64,000 nt of DNA from positions 1,116,001 through 1,180,000 of the forward strand of contig JAXDDX010000043.1 of NCBI GenBank assembly GCA_034670405.1, written 5' to 3'. This DNA is from Hoplostethus atlanticus (taxonomy: Eukaryota > Chordata > Actinopteri > Trachichthyiformes > Trachichthyidae). Positions within the stretch are counted from its first letter, which is position 1, and every line of letters begins with the position of its first letter. A program made the translations under genes and the position numbers. The notes beneath the pieces are model-generated. The model searched no databases. It saw only the letters and a list, made by a program, of their open reading frames with translations, and was not told where the DNA came from. Shown here one piece after another: positions 1 to 11,047 of this stretch.

Positions 1-31
1 TCCTCTTCTACAGGGCACTTGATGTTCTTTT

Positions 32-670
32 TCACGCTGTTGACAGAGACCTCTTTGTCATCCTCGGGTACAGAAGCAAGCACTGCTCTGCTATTGGAAA
101 CCCACTTGGTGAGCTTGAAATCTCCTGCAGCGCATACAGAGCCTGGAGGTCCTGAATGAGAGCGACTGCCTGTTCCTCAGTACCAACTGACTTAAGGCAA
201 TCGTCTACATAAAAGTTCTTTAGGACAGTGTTTGTTGTGTCTGAGCTGAATCCTCCCTGGTTGTCCTCAGCACACTTTCGTAGTGCATAACTCGCACAGC
301 TCGGTGACGAGGTTGCGCCGAACAGGTGAACAACCATCCTGTATTCTTTCAGTTCCAGACTGAGCTCTCCCTGTGGCCACCACAGAAATCTCAGCACATC
401 TTCAGCAGGAACCCTGACCTGATGGAACATACCTTCAATATCAGACAGCACGCCGATGAGGGAGCTAGTCAGGTCTGGCCCTTGCAACAGCTGTGAGTTT
501 AGTGAGGTTCCTTGATACGTGGCTGCACAGTCAAACACAACCCTTAACTTGTTCTTTGTCAGGTGGTAGACCCCATGATGCGGAATGTACCATATCCTGT
601 CAGTCATAAACTTTGTGTAATCCTGATGAAACTCCTGGGTTCTCAATAATTTCCGTTTCAGGCTTTCCAC
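32..670 (-). pseudogene. BEL/Pao reverse transcriptase fragment
   Basis: This open stretch of about 212 codons covers the RT palm and fingers. The catalytic YVDD box (FYVDDCLKS) lies near its residue 153, and upstream motifs are HHGVYHL and KNKLRVVFDCAA. Related sequence continues to the right up to the solo LTR at 733 and resumes after 1,104. In the family this part belongs to one gag-pol polyprotein. Here it is a fossil fragment of a broken element. Confidence 0.8.
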
Positions 671-732
671 TCCCTGTACTGCAACAGCACAGTTGTTTGG
701 GAATGTGATTTCCTTTTTCTTTGAAGGGAAGG

Positions 733-1099
733 TGTAGCCAAGATGCTACCACGGGTAGACAGAGGCGGAGACTTGAGGTGGTCAGGCGTGCCAGCAGCGC
801 CGTTTATTGCGGGCAGACCACACACAGACACAGTCACAATAATCAACATGGAATGGGCTCTCTCGCCCTCCTCCGCTCACTGCGGGCACCGTCCTCTCTC
901 TCTCGCTCGCTCGCTCACAGTGCGACGCGCCTCCTCCGTGTTCCTGCTCACTGTCATGGGAAACACACACACGCACAACAGATATTAGTTCCCACTCAGT
1001 CCCGATGGGCTGCAGCCGGTGTCGGGGCAGGGCGAACCCGCCTGCCGGCCCGACTCCGCCCCCAGCCAACTGCCCAACCACACCCCCCAGTCTGCCACA
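733..1099 (-). mobile_element. Solo LTR inserted in the BEL/Pao RT region
   Basis: Read on the minus strand the segment starts TGTGGCAGACTGG and ends in GGCTACA, the TG...CA form of an LTR. It is flanked by a perfect 5 bp target duplication, gaagg, at 728-732 and 1100-1104. The sequence either side is BEL/Pao RT. A second copy of the same LTR family, in the opposite orientation, lies at 26,484-26,859. No internal region is present, so this is a solo LTR left by recombination. It is younger than the BEL/Pao copy it interrupts. Confidence 0.85.
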
Positions 1100-1681
1100 G
1101 AAGGCCAATGCTGTAATGGCCATTGATCAGCTGTGGCCACTCGGTGTCTCCTTTACTGGTGTTGCCTCCTCTCTGCAGAGGTCCATTAATAGTCCAATCT
1201 AAAAAAAATTGCTCACATCCAAACCGCTGACCTCAAGCCCCTTGACAACGTGTATACGGAGTGTCCCTTCTTTTCCCATGGTGCGGAGCAGGATGTTGGC
1301 CTTTTTTCCTGTTACCTTTAGGTCAGCTCCTCTGTGCAGAAGGTTCCCGTACTGCCTGGATCTAGGAATGCATATGTGACCTGCTCTCACAGAATCAGTC
1401 GGAAGTCGCAATGGCTGATTTACGTAGAAACGCCTTTTAATGTCAAAAGTCTATTTTTGACCATTTTGGTATTTTGACTAATTTTAATAAAACAAAGCCT
1501 TGGCTTTCATAATCTGTATGAATTATTTCCTATTTTGGAGTGGAAATATAACTTTGAAGCATAAAAGCAAGATATGGTATTTGGCGAAGTTGATCGCGGC
1601 ATTTGGCGACTAGCCAGCTGCATCCGCACCTGTTGGTTGTCAAGTTAGCAAGCTAGTATCGTAATCATCAAGACCTTCAAT

Positions 1682-2525
1682 GGCGTCTCGGAAATAAGAA
1701 GAAATCGCTCGGCAATCCAGTGTTGTCTGTGGATTCCGGCGATCGGTGGCGAGAGTTTATTGACGACTATTTTTTGGCACCGAGATCTGACCGAGAGACG
1801 GCTGAGGAGAGCGGCTCGGACGACACGGGAACGGACAACAACAGTGAAACCTCCGGCGACACTTCGGACTCTGACAGGCCCATTTCAGACACCGACAACG
1901 ATGAAGATGTTGACATGGAGCCACTTGTTTTAACAGACCCAATATCTGCCGTCCTTGAGTCGGATGAATGGGATGAATATGTGAGCTACGGATCTGGAGG
2001 GGATATCGAGAAGCTCGTAGCTTCAAGTGTGGCTGCAAATGTCATCAGGGAAAGTCTTTCTACATCCTCTTCTCTATGGTGAAAAAACGAGAGAGATGAG
2101 ATGTGACTGCTGGTAAGCACTTTTCCACTTATCCCATAGAGCTAGCCAACATTAGTAAACACAAGTGTGTTTATCTTATCTTCTTTAAACCTTGTTCTCA
2201 GTAATAATGAACACTAGGTAATGTTTTGAGTAGTTCTAGCTAGCTAGCTGGTCAACAGGACCCTGTAGTTGTATTTAACTACAGATGAGTCTCACACTGA
2301 AATGACAAAATTAGTTCTGTTATTTTAATTGTCACAAATTGAATGTAGGCCTAAGATGTTTTTTTGTTTCCTAGGTGAGAAACACATGTTCCTGTCAGCA
2401 GCACAATGAACTGATCCAAAGAAACTGCTTGTGCCAAAGGAAGCAGCAAAAAGAAAGGATGCACCAGAGGACCTCTTACTTTATTGATGGTGATCACATA
2501 TGCAGAGATGATGAATGTCTAGATT
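1682..2525 (+). pseudogene. Acidic/Cys-rich two-piece open frame of unknown family
   Basis: A frame open to 2,082 is strongly acidic and Ser/Thr-rich, beginning with a basic stretch (KKKSLGNP) and then SVDSGDRWREFIDDYF, SGSDDTGTDNNSE and DNDEDVDME. A possible ATG at 1,680 (MASRK) lies one frame away, so a single-base slip near 1,695 is likely. In another frame, GEKTREMRCDC leads to a good donor (ctg|gtaagc, about 2,113). After an acceptor-like tttcctag (about 2,374) a second piece follows with CSCQQHNEL, NCLCQRKQQ and DGDHICRDDECLD, then a stop near 2,525. An acidic head and Cys-rich tail without a DDE core could be an internally deleted transposase. I do not recognise the family. Confidence 0.35.
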
Positions 2526-2594
2526 AATTATTGAATAATTTAAGGATTTAGTGATATGTGTAATATGGTTATATCTTTTCTTGCAATATTACTT

Positions 2595-2945
2595 TGGGGT
2601 TTAAATCAAATCAAATCACATTTATTTGTACAGCCCTTAATCACCGTTCCAGTCTCTAAGGCTTCACAGTGCCCAACATGTGAAACAATAAATGGTTAGT
2701 CACAACATCCCCCAGTCTTGGACCCTCACAGAGGACAAGGAAAAACTCCTTTTAGAGAAAATTGGAAGAAACCTTGGGAGGGGCTACTCAGAGAGGGATC
2801 CCCCTACCAGGACGGTTGGGCGTGCAATAGATTTGAGATTTGATAGAGTTTGGGTAAGCAGCGTATACATAAAAGTTTATTATGGTGGGACGTCCGGATC
2901 TGAAGTTTATTATGGTGGGACATCCGGATCTGATGTGTTTAATAT
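2595..2945 (-). mobile_element. L2-type LINE, truncated 3' end
   Basis: The segment matches, base for base over long stretches, the 3' untranslated end of the LINE at 7,204-7,530. Shared parts include the (TTTGA)n-like end, gggctacTCAGAG and the cctaccaggacgg block. Near its left part in LINE sense, a 30 bp unit beginning agtttattatggtggga is present twice in tandem (about 2,873-2,935). Only the last ~350 bp of the LINE is present. It sits inside the unknown insertion. Confidence 0.75.
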
Positions 2946-2962
2946 TTTGGCACTTGGCATTT

Positions 2963-3055
2963 ATACCAATCTATAGATTTATACCAATCTATAGCAATGT
3001 CTAGGTCAAAGGGACACTTTGACCTATACATTGCTATAGATTGGTATAAATCTTC
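2963..3055. repeat. Short perfect hairpin (inverted repeat)
   Basis: The arm atttataccaatctatagca at about 2,975 is answered by its reverse complement tgctatagattggtataaat at about 3,035, and the complementarity runs on through gtctaggtcaaag / ctttgacctatac. The loop is only a few bases. A third copy of ataccaatctatag precedes the left arm. This looks like a palindromic MITE relic or a replication-slippage product. Confidence 0.7.
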
Positions 3056-3589
3056 TACACTGTATAGGCTACTGTATACATTAAGCATATATTTACAAAT
3101 AAAGAATGTGTTTACATAAACACTTTAACGTATATCAGTATGTTTGTCTTTCTTTTTACACAATTGAATTATGTGTAACCATAATTGTGGGGGGTTGGGG
3201 AAGGGAGTCACAGATTTTTCACAACGTCTTCAAGGTGCTTTTGAAAGATTCATTAATAGTGGATAAATAGTGTAAGTGTACTGTGTGTAATATAAGCTTA
3301 AAGAGCAATTTCTCCTCATTACATAGATGCCTAAATGTTATATCTGCTATTTAAAATAATCACTCAAGCAGCATTTGTTTGAGATGTCAAAGCGGCAGCC
3401 CCCCAGAAATGGAATGTTCAGATTCATAATGGAAAGGTTTTTTAAAGGCCTTTTTCTCAAAACCACACTTTTGTGTCTCTCGTTGTAGAACGCCTCATAA
3501 CTTTCTAATTTTTTGGAGGAGTGACTGATTCAACTATTTGTTTGCTCCTCACAGACCTGACTTTCACTGGAATGATTGAAAGTGCACAG

Positions 3590-4900
3590 GATGCTTCCCT
3601 GGCCCCAGTACAACCACAAGTTTCACTCTGTTGTGGGAGAGGAATTTGAGACTGGTTGCTTGGCATTCCCACTGTCACCAATAGAGGGAGCCAAATCCTC
3701 TCTGTTCAAGTGCAGAATAGTAGGGTGTTTCAGAGAACATTTGCCTAAATGTCCCTGCGACAGGCATCCATTTCCTCGATATATTCCATGCCGTCAACTG
3801 TATTGCAGCAACCAGTGAGGAACACAGCAAATTCAGTCAGGGCTTCTCCATCTTCTGACCTAATTAAAGGCCATTTCAGCGCCCTTTTGATGTAGGCGGA
3901 GGCAATGGTATATTCATTCCCAAAGTGTTTGTTCAAAAGCTTCCTAGCTTCTGCATAGCCTCTGTCGGAATGCATATGTTGACAACTGCGAACAAGAACC
4001 TTAGGTCTGCCATGGGTAAACTGCTCAAGGAAATGCAACCTATCCCTGTTGCTTTCTGTCCTTTACTCAATCCCATGCTCAAACGCTTTCATGAACAAAC
4101 CAAACTCCAGTGGATCACCATTGAAGACTGGGATATCCAGTGGTGGAAGAGTAGACACTTTCTGTTGCCTCACCAAAAGCTCTGTAATCTCATTTTGACA
4201 CTGCATGACGCTAAGCAAATCTCCAATATCAGAAACTCTGTTCTGTCCTGCCCTGGGCTGGTTGCTAACCATAGCATTCAGTTGGTGAGGTCTGCTACCT
4301 CTTTCTGAGCTATTTTGAAATCTGGTTCTCTTTTCTCTCAATTTCCTAACTCTGCTTCAATGCCTCCATGCGTGTTACCAGCGCTGCCCGTTCAGCTTCT
4401 ACCTTAAGCCTAGCAGAAGATGTGGTTGAAGACACAACAGAAACAGATCGACTGGCTCGCCATTCATTACCATGTTTGGATGAAACCATTGAGGCACTGT
4501 CTGTGGGCCCAACCACGGCATTAATTATTTTAGCCTCATCTACTTGGTGTTCCATTCTTTTCAACCACTTCTCCACCCTCAACGCAAAGTGCCTTAAGTC
4601 ATTGGCTTTTGGCTCAAACCATTGTGTCTGATCCTGAAAAACTTCTTCCTCATTCATATGGGCTTTAACGGAATCATTCACTGCACAAAACTCCATATAC
4701 ATGTTTGTGAATTCAGTGGCTATCTTAGACACTACTTCAGCATTGCTATCATCCTGCATCTGCATCAATTTCCCTCATCTTTCTGCTAAGGTACCCCAAC
4801 TTTGCTTTCCTTTCTCCTATTAGCTGGTTAGCGCCTTTGGTACCCTTCTTGTGGAAGTTTCCATTTCCTTGTGTTCCATATGAATTGCGCTGCCACAAAC
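3590..4900 (-). pseudogene. BEL/Pao gag region
   Basis: Open stretches at 4,768-4,346, 4,341-4,063 and 4,038-3,745 read in order as a Pao gag. The first has EVFQDQTQWFEPKANDLRHF and ends with a charged, coiled-coil-like ERAALVTRMEALKQ. The second has LPPLDIPVFNGDPLEF, the start of the family's DUF1759-like domain. The third has ARKLLNKHFGNEYTIASAYI and LTEFAVFLTGC. Toward 3,600 a Cys-containing knuckle-like stretch follows. The region belongs to the same broken element as the RT at 32-670. Confidence 0.75.
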
Positions 4901-4909
4901 TCTTCAATG

Positions 4910-5675
4910 CAATTAATCCGAAAGATGATGCAAGCTGCTTCTATATAGCCTTTCAATCAAGCTGCTTATTTTGCCACTCTTGCAGGACGTAAAGTTTCTG
5001 ACTCGTGGTTTCCAAAGGGCAAACTTCCACATAAGCCTTCTGTATCTCAACAATCCATATGGCATAAAGGAGGCAGGTGTAAGATCAAAAATAGATGATT
5101 TATTCCACAAAAGGTGTCGATTACAAAATAAAACGTCTCCACATGGAGTCCTAATCTAGCTATCTGTTTTCCTGATCTTAAACACTAGGCCTATGGTGCA
5201 TAAAAACGAATACAAATTGCATACGGATACGGTTACGGTCAGAAAACTGTTGCTCCACATCCCACTCTATTGAATACCTTACTACTACCTACTAGAGCGC
5301 ATGCGTGTTGATGCGCACATGGATAATTACTCCAACCTACGATAGCAGGACAGACTAATAGAGCACAGACAAGCATCTTAGCTAAATCACAGCTAGATAA
5401 ATGATTGAACATCACAAATCAAATGTTAAGCATTCCAAATGACATAACGTCAAATATAATATTAACACAAGATTAAATTACTTATAACTACAAATGATTC
5501 AAATGAGGCACAATATGCTAAATAAACCTGATGTACCTGATGGCTCTAACACAATGTTAAAATAATACCTTCAAGTCATGTGGCCAAGGTATGTCTCCAT
5601 GGCTTTGATGCAGACTGAAATATGGTCGTTTACTAACATCTAGTGGTGGTGATACGCAACTGCAGGATGTGGATC
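4910..5675 (-). repeat. Probable 5' LTR zone of the BEL/Pao element
   Basis: The stretch lies directly 5' of gag on the minus strand and has no coding signal. On the minus strand a candidate start is TGATCCACATCCTGCAG near 5,675. A candidate end is near 4,910, followed by a primer-site-like GTGGCAGCGC. No second LTR is in the window to compare with, so both ends are guesses from position and the TG...CA rule. Confidence 0.3.
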
Positions 5676-7203
5676 AATATTCTGCAGGATTCAGTGCTGT
5701 TTAATTTTTTCCGTTAGCACATTTCTTATAGAGGGTATCAGTCTTGCATCAAATAGTGAATTCCACTGTATGCAGAATGTTGCTTGCATGTCTGCAGTGT
5801 TATATTTTCACAGCTCACTGTCAGTAAATATTGTACAGTAAGTATTGGACTACAAGAGAGTTGCAAGCCTGCAAAGGTAGAGTTATTTAAAGCTTTGAAT
5901 TGGTCCATTGGGTTCTGGAGGTGTGGTTACAGCAATGTAAGGGGGGGGCAGCGTAAAGGATGGGTTAAATGCAGAGGATTAATTTCCGCAGCCACCCTCC
6001 CTGCATGTGTGTGTTTGGCGGTCACCACTTCCTGCATGCTGTGTGTGTGTGTCATCATGTGGATTAATAAAGTGTTCTTCTTCTTCAGTTCTTACAGTTT
6101 TGTTACTAGACTACAATTTAGGGGTTCAGTAGATAGCAGTTTTGTTTAACTAACTTCTTTGATTTGGCACCACCTTCGGTCCTTCTCTCCCCATCCCCTT
6201 TCCCTTGTGTGTGGCTAATCACACAAATCACAACACCTCTACTGGTAGCCCTAACTATTGCCAAGAAATCAATTTTACTAAATTGGAAAAACAGAAAACA
6301 ACGTACCATGTCACAATGGTTAAATCTTTTTTCTTTTTTTCTCTGAACAAAACTCAGCTCTACAAAAAAAAAAACAATCCAAACAATTAAATAAAATATA
6401 CTAGGAACTTCTTAAATCCCTTAAGTTGCCGGTGAGCTAGTGACACAACAAACACAAACAAATAAGCACATGCACACATTCACACATATGCACAAACACA
6501 AATAGGTTCATACACACACACTCTTGCAAACACACATATAGACTCTTTATATACAGGCAGATATACATGTGGAAACACACTTTCACAAACAAAACATTCA
6601 AACTCCCCCCCCCAAAAAATGAAAAAAAATAATACTACACATACACCTCCATACTTATGGCACATTATTTGTATTTCTCTATTTGTTTGCTAGGCATGTC
6701 ATCTCCACTCATCCCATGCAAATCAACATTTTTAGATATTTGAGAAATTCTTGTATGAAATTGAAATACATCTGAATATCTTGTTCGCACACCATTTGGT
6801 GAGGTTTTCTCAAATCATGTTTTGGTCTTTTAACAGCTAATATCAGACATTGACTGAATTAATATGGTTCTCAATGTGTTATTGTTACTACTGCGACAAT
6901 AAAAAGACTAATGCCTTACTTCTGTACAGGAAAATATTTTAAAATAATTACAAATAAATAATTTGAATTATGACATTAACAAATATCAGTTGATTCATTT
7001 TTTTGGATAAATGATGAAACAAAGGAGTTCTTGCCTGATTCAATACAGTTCTTAAGACTTCTTAAGTTGATTTGCATTAGAAACAAGTGACTTGGGAGAT
7101 TTGAGTTGAGAAAATTAAAAAAAAACTAAAAGAAAATCCGAAAAATATGATTTTAAGACTAAAGACTAGATTGAATGACTTTTGAGAGAGTAAGGTTTTT
7201 TGC
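5676..7203. other. Gene-free AT-rich stretch with CA-rich tract
   Basis: I see no host coding signal here; open frames are short and low-complexity. About 5,940-6,085 resembles the tail of a fish retroposon (ggttaaatgcagagga ... aataaagtgttcttcttc). About 6,425-6,660 is a degenerate CA-rich tract with many cacacaaac and acacat words. The rest is AT-rich without a recognisable family. Confidence 0.5.
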
Positions 7204-7887
7204 AATGTATCAAATCAAATCAAATGTATTTGTATAGCCCTTAATCACCGTTACAGTCTCTAAGGGCTTCACAGTGCCCAACATGTGAAAATAATAAATG
7301 ATTAGTACACAACATCCCCCAGCCTTAGACCCTCACAGAGGACAAGGAAAAACTCCCACAGAACCTTATTGGGAAAATTGGGAGAAACCTCGGGAGGGGC
7401 TACTCAGAGAGGGATCCCCCTACCAGGACGGTTGGGCGTGCAATAGATGCCGAGTTTGGGCAAGCAGCGTATACACAATATATGAAAGTTTATTTTGGTG
7501 GGACATCCAGATCTGATGGGGCGGCATCACAGCAACGGCAACTCAGTCAGCGTCATCATAGGACTAGGGGACCATGCAGGCGCCAACACTGCCCAGATAG
7601 GAGAACGCAACGTCCGCTCAGTCAGCATCATCCTAGGAGGGGGGACCACGCAGACACCACGCAGACACCAACACTGCCAGGCTGCAGCCTGGAACAGATA
7701 GGAGACACACCCACACACACCCATACACGCACTCTCACTCACACAGACAAACATAACCAGCGTCAGTGGACAGGAGCAGGTAGACCAGGAGAATAGGACA
7801 TGTAGGCAGGATGCTAGTATCCATCAGCAGGACCCTGAGCTAGGATAAACAAACTGGTCTAGCCTTACTCTGAGAAGAGCCACTCCC

Positions 7888-9579
7888 TCAAGGCTGGTCA
7901 AATGACAGAGAGAATAAATGGGTTTTTAGCCTTGACCTAAAGAGGCAGGCTCTACCTGCCTCTCTGATTGAGGCAGGCAGACTGTTCCAGAGATAGGGAG
8001 CCCGGTAAGAAAAGGCTCTGTTACCTGCAGTTTTCTTTTTGACTGCTGGGATAGACAGGTAGCCAGCGTCCTGTGATCTGAGGGCGCGTGGTGGTTTAAT
8101 CAGATCGGATAAATAGGACGGTGCCATCCCATGTAATGATTTATATGTAAGTAAAAGCACCTTAAAGTCACACCTGGCCTGAATTGGTAGCCAATGTAGC
8201 GAGGATAGAATGGGAGTTATATGATTGAATTTCCTAGTTTTGATCAGGATTCTGGCAGCAGCATTCTGGACCAGTTGTAGTTTTTTAGTGCGCCCAGTAG
8301 GTAAGCCCGAAAAAAGGACATTGCAATAATCGATTCTGGATGATACAAAGGCATGTACTAAAATTTCTGCGTCTGCCTCTGTTAGCATGGGTCGAATTTT
8401 GGCAATATTGCGAAGATGATAAAACGCTGTTTTAGTGATCTCCTTAATGTGCAACTCGAATGAGAGGGTAGGGTCGAATTTTACCCCAAGGTTTTTAACG
8501 TATGGGCTCTGGGAGATTACACAACTATCAAAGTTGAGAGTAGTATTCTCAAATAAGTGTCTATGTCTAGCTGGTCCCACAATCAGCATCTCAGTTTTGC
8601 TGCCATTAAGAAGTAGGAAGTTTAGGGACATCCAATATTTGACCTCTGATAGGCAGGCCTCTAGTTTTTGGAATTGGGTGTCATCGGTTGGTTTGACTGG
8701 TATGTAAATTTGGGTGTCATCAGCGTAGCAATGGAAGTTAATGCCAAATTTGCGAATGATGCCACCAAGTGGTAGCATATAGATAGAGAATAGCAGTGGT
8801 CCTAGGACAGAGCCTTGTGGGACACCAAAGTCCATATTGCAACACTCTGAGGTCATGTTGTTGTAAAAGACGTGGTGTGATCTATCGAGTAAATAAGACC
8901 TAAACCAAGAAAGGTCTGATCCTCGGATACCAATATAATGTTCAAGACGGTTCAAGAGTATCGTATGATCAATTGTGTCGAAGGCTGCACTCAGGTCAAG
9001 TAGCAATAGTGCTGAGGTTGAGTTGGAGTCAATAGCTAACAAAAGGTCATTTACCACTCTCGTGAGTGCAGTTTCGGTCGAGTGAAAGGATCTAAAGCCA
9101 GATTGGAAGGGATCAAGTAGGTTATTTTTTGACAAAAAATCTGTAAATTGACTGGCTACTGTTCGTTCAAGTAATTTGGAGAGGAACGGCAGATTTGAGA
9201 TTGGTCTATAGTTCTGAAGTACTTCGGGGTCAAGGTTCAGTTTTTTCAGTAGTGGCTTGATCACGGCCGTTTTAAAGGCGGAGGGCACAGTGTCAGTGGA
9301 GAGCGACCAATTGATCATATAGAGAATGGAGGGTCCTAGAATAGGGAAAACTTCTTTAAGCAGTTTAGCAGGCAGAGGGTCTAGCATGCAGGTCGTGGGT
9401 TTCGAAGACAGAGTTAGCTTGGTGAGAGAGTCTAAGGAAACTAACTCAAACTGTGAGAAAAGACATTCAGCCCGGGAAACACCAAGTGGACTTTTCAGGG
9501 GTGAGACGGCACCACCAGTTGAGAGTGTACTGGTGATCTCATCTCTAATCAGCGTGATTTTCTGACTAAAAAAGGACAT
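7888..9579 (-). CDS. LINE reverse transcriptase (L2-type ORF2, partial), 563 codons
   Basis: A long unbroken frame encodes the RT of a non-LTR retrotransposon, which would copy LINE RNA at a nicked target site. In order: NYRPISNLPFLSKLLER (about residue 127), QSGFRSFHSTETAL, the palm LLLLDLSAAFDTIDH (about 200), GVPQGSVLGPLLFSIYM, the catalytic YADDTQIY (about 285), then the C-terminal RIDYCNVLFSGLP, HWLPIQARCDFK and SLPASIREA region. The stop follows FSLSFDQP. The first Met is not the true start, because the frame continues upstream to the solo LTR at 9,693. Such a long open frame suggests a fairly recent copy, though without endonuclease it cannot move on its own. Confidence 0.85.
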   Translation of the reverse strand: MSFFSQKITLIRDEITSTLSTGGAVSPLKSPLGVSRAECLFSQFELVSLDSLTKLTLSSKPTTCMLDPLPAKLLKEVFPILGPSILYMINWSLSTDTVPSAFKTAVIKPLLKKLNLDPEVLQNYRPISNLPFLSKLLERTVASQFTDFLSKNNLLDPFQSGFRSFHSTETALTRVVNDLLLAIDSNSTSALLLLDLSAAFDTIDHTILLNRLEHYIGIRGSDLSWFRSYLLDRSHHVFYNNMTSECCNMDFGVPQGSVLGPLLFSIYMLPLGGIIRKFGINFHCYADDTQIYIPVKPTDDTQFQKLEACLSEVKYWMSLNFLLLNGSKTEMLIVGPARHRHLFENTTLNFDSCVISQSPYVKNLGVKFDPTLSFELHIKEITKTAFYHLRNIAKIRPMLTEADAEILVHAFVSSRIDYCNVLFSGLPTGRTKKLQLVQNAAARILIKTRKFNHITPILSSLHWLPIQARCDFKVLLLTYKSLHGMAPSYLSDLIKPPRALRSQDAGYLSIPAVKKKTAGNRAFSYRAPYLWNSLPASIREAGRACLFRSRLKTHLFSLSFDQP

Positions 9580-9693
9580 GAAATCATTCGGAGAAAACAG
9601 AAAGCTATCAGAGGGGGAGGGATTCCGTGTTAGCTTAGCAACAGTGTCGAATAAAACTTTTGGGTTGTTTTTATTTGCACTGATTAACCTAGA

Positions 9694-11047
9694 TGTAACC
9701 CCCTAGAGCTACTAGCACTCTGGTTAGTTTGCATAAGACTACGCCACTCCCAAATATAGGGTGGGAGACCCTCACAGTAAGCTTCGGTCAACTTCCCCCA
9801 CAGCAGGTTAGTGTTCAATTGAATGAACCCACAGTCCTTTCAGTATAAAGCTTATCTTTATTACAATATTGATTGGAGCAATATACAAATGCATTCCTGG
9901 ATGAAAAAAATAAAAGATTAAAACCAAACTCCTAGCAATCATCCAATCCTAGTACAACACTAATCTGAAGCCACCAGGGGGAACACACATGGGGCTGACT
10001 CAACAGAAGGAAAAAAAAGTGGTAAAACAAACTTTACACATCAAAGGTTAAGATCACTGCAATAGATCCACGTATGGGCCATCAGCCATATACACACACA
10101 CACACACACCTACACTCTCGTGGAAACACAGCAAAGTAAAAGGTTGGTCTAGCGCCCTCAGTGTAAAATTCCCTGGCTTTAACAGGTTAGGTTTAGGCAG
10201 GCTAATGGATGCCCTGTTTTTAAATACCTTAAAACAAAAAGTTGGCTCGCCAGCCTCGGGTGACAAGGTCTTGTTAAAACACCCACCAAGCTGGTTACAA
10301 AGAATGCATCTATGTCACAATACATTTAAAACACCACATAACAGCATAGTAAAATAAATGGTAAAATAAGAACAGCGGCTAAACAGCCGAACGCACAGTC
10401 TCTGCAAGGTATCTGTAAGGAAACAGACGATTAGCCTTCTCATACTTGCGTCGCTACAATGTGTCGCTACCATATAAATGGCTCGTGTAACTAAAAAAAT
10501 GCTAAGTGCCCAAACAATGTTCTCCATGCAAACAAAGTGTCACCTACCCGTTTAGCAGGGGACTAATAAAAAGAGGACCAGATCGTGACGGAGAACAGCC
10601 AATCTTCGTTTTGCCTAGACAGTAAACACAAGTTAAGTCACCATTTAAAAACACTTGCGATCGTAGCGCCCGCATTTCAATTTCTTCCTAGTGAGCCACC
10701 GTTGCGTAATCATTGTAGCCCACCTGTATTGATGCAGTACGCACATTGACTGGAGGCCAGGGATTCACCACATGCTGTGCCACAATCCTATAGAGGATAT
10801 CGCAAACATGCAACATCTGTTATGAGCCCTTTAAGTTTAAAACGGGTAATCACGTGTATCGATTAAAACATAAGCTTACCTTAAAAACACTAACAGGCAA
10901 AGACAACACGGAAGTAACAACAGACGGACCCGGCCAATAGCTGTCCACAAGACGCCTGTTCTGGTAGCTTATATACACACGTGTAAAGGGGCAGGTATCA
11001 AAGCAATTAATGCCGACAGGAACTTAGGATTGGTCCCACCGGCTACA
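9694..11047 (-). mobile_element. Solo LTR (1,354 bp) inside the LINE
   Basis: The segment has TG...CA ends and a 4 bp duplication, taga, on both sides (9,690-9,693 and 11,048-11,051). LINE sequence continues on each side. On the minus strand it starts TGTAGCCGGTGGGACC, and about 75 bases in there is a TATA box (gtgtatataagc), as expected for an LTR promoter. It carries no open reading frame of note, and a short (CA)n lies at about 10,090. It is a fossil younger than the LINE it splits. I could not place it in a named family. Confidence 0.75.

Larger units (their letters stand above)
1425..3492. mobile_element. Unrecognised ~2 kb insertion inside the BEL/Pao element
   Basis: BEL/Pao-like sequence stops near 1,415-1,428 and resumes near 3,500. 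The two borders carry a near-identical direct repeat of about 12 bp (GTAGAAACGCCT at about 1,420; GTAGAACGCCT at about 3,488), which may be a target duplication. I see no clear terminal inverted repeats. The segment contains an acidic open frame with a second Cys-rich open piece (1,685-2,525), an L2 3' end (about 2,595-2,945) and a short hairpin (2,963-3,055). The host element and borders are fairly clear; the family of the insert is unknown to me. Confidence 0.5.
1..5675 (-). mobile_element. BEL/Pao LTR retrotransposon, broken, truncated by window edge
   Basis: On the minus strand, parts appear in the order gag (about 4,900-3,590), protease side (1,411-1,199) and reverse transcriptase (1,180-1, with an interruption). 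The RT part at 670-32 has Pao-type wording such as RVVFDCAA, LLQGPDL and FYVDDCLKSV. The protease-side part has GKKANILLRTMG followed by VKGLEVSGL, also typical of BEL/Pao. The element carries two insertions, a solo LTR at 733-1099 and an unknown ~2 kb segment at about 1,430-3,490. It is a fossil with several breaks, and its RNase H, integrase and 3' LTR would lie left of the window. The family call is firm; the outer end near 5,675 is a guess. Confidence 0.85.

Noticed and set aside
721-1123. Overlapping open frames of 81-131 codons on both strands
   Set aside because: They fall within the solo LTR at 733-1099 and follow its base composition; no protein family is recognisable.
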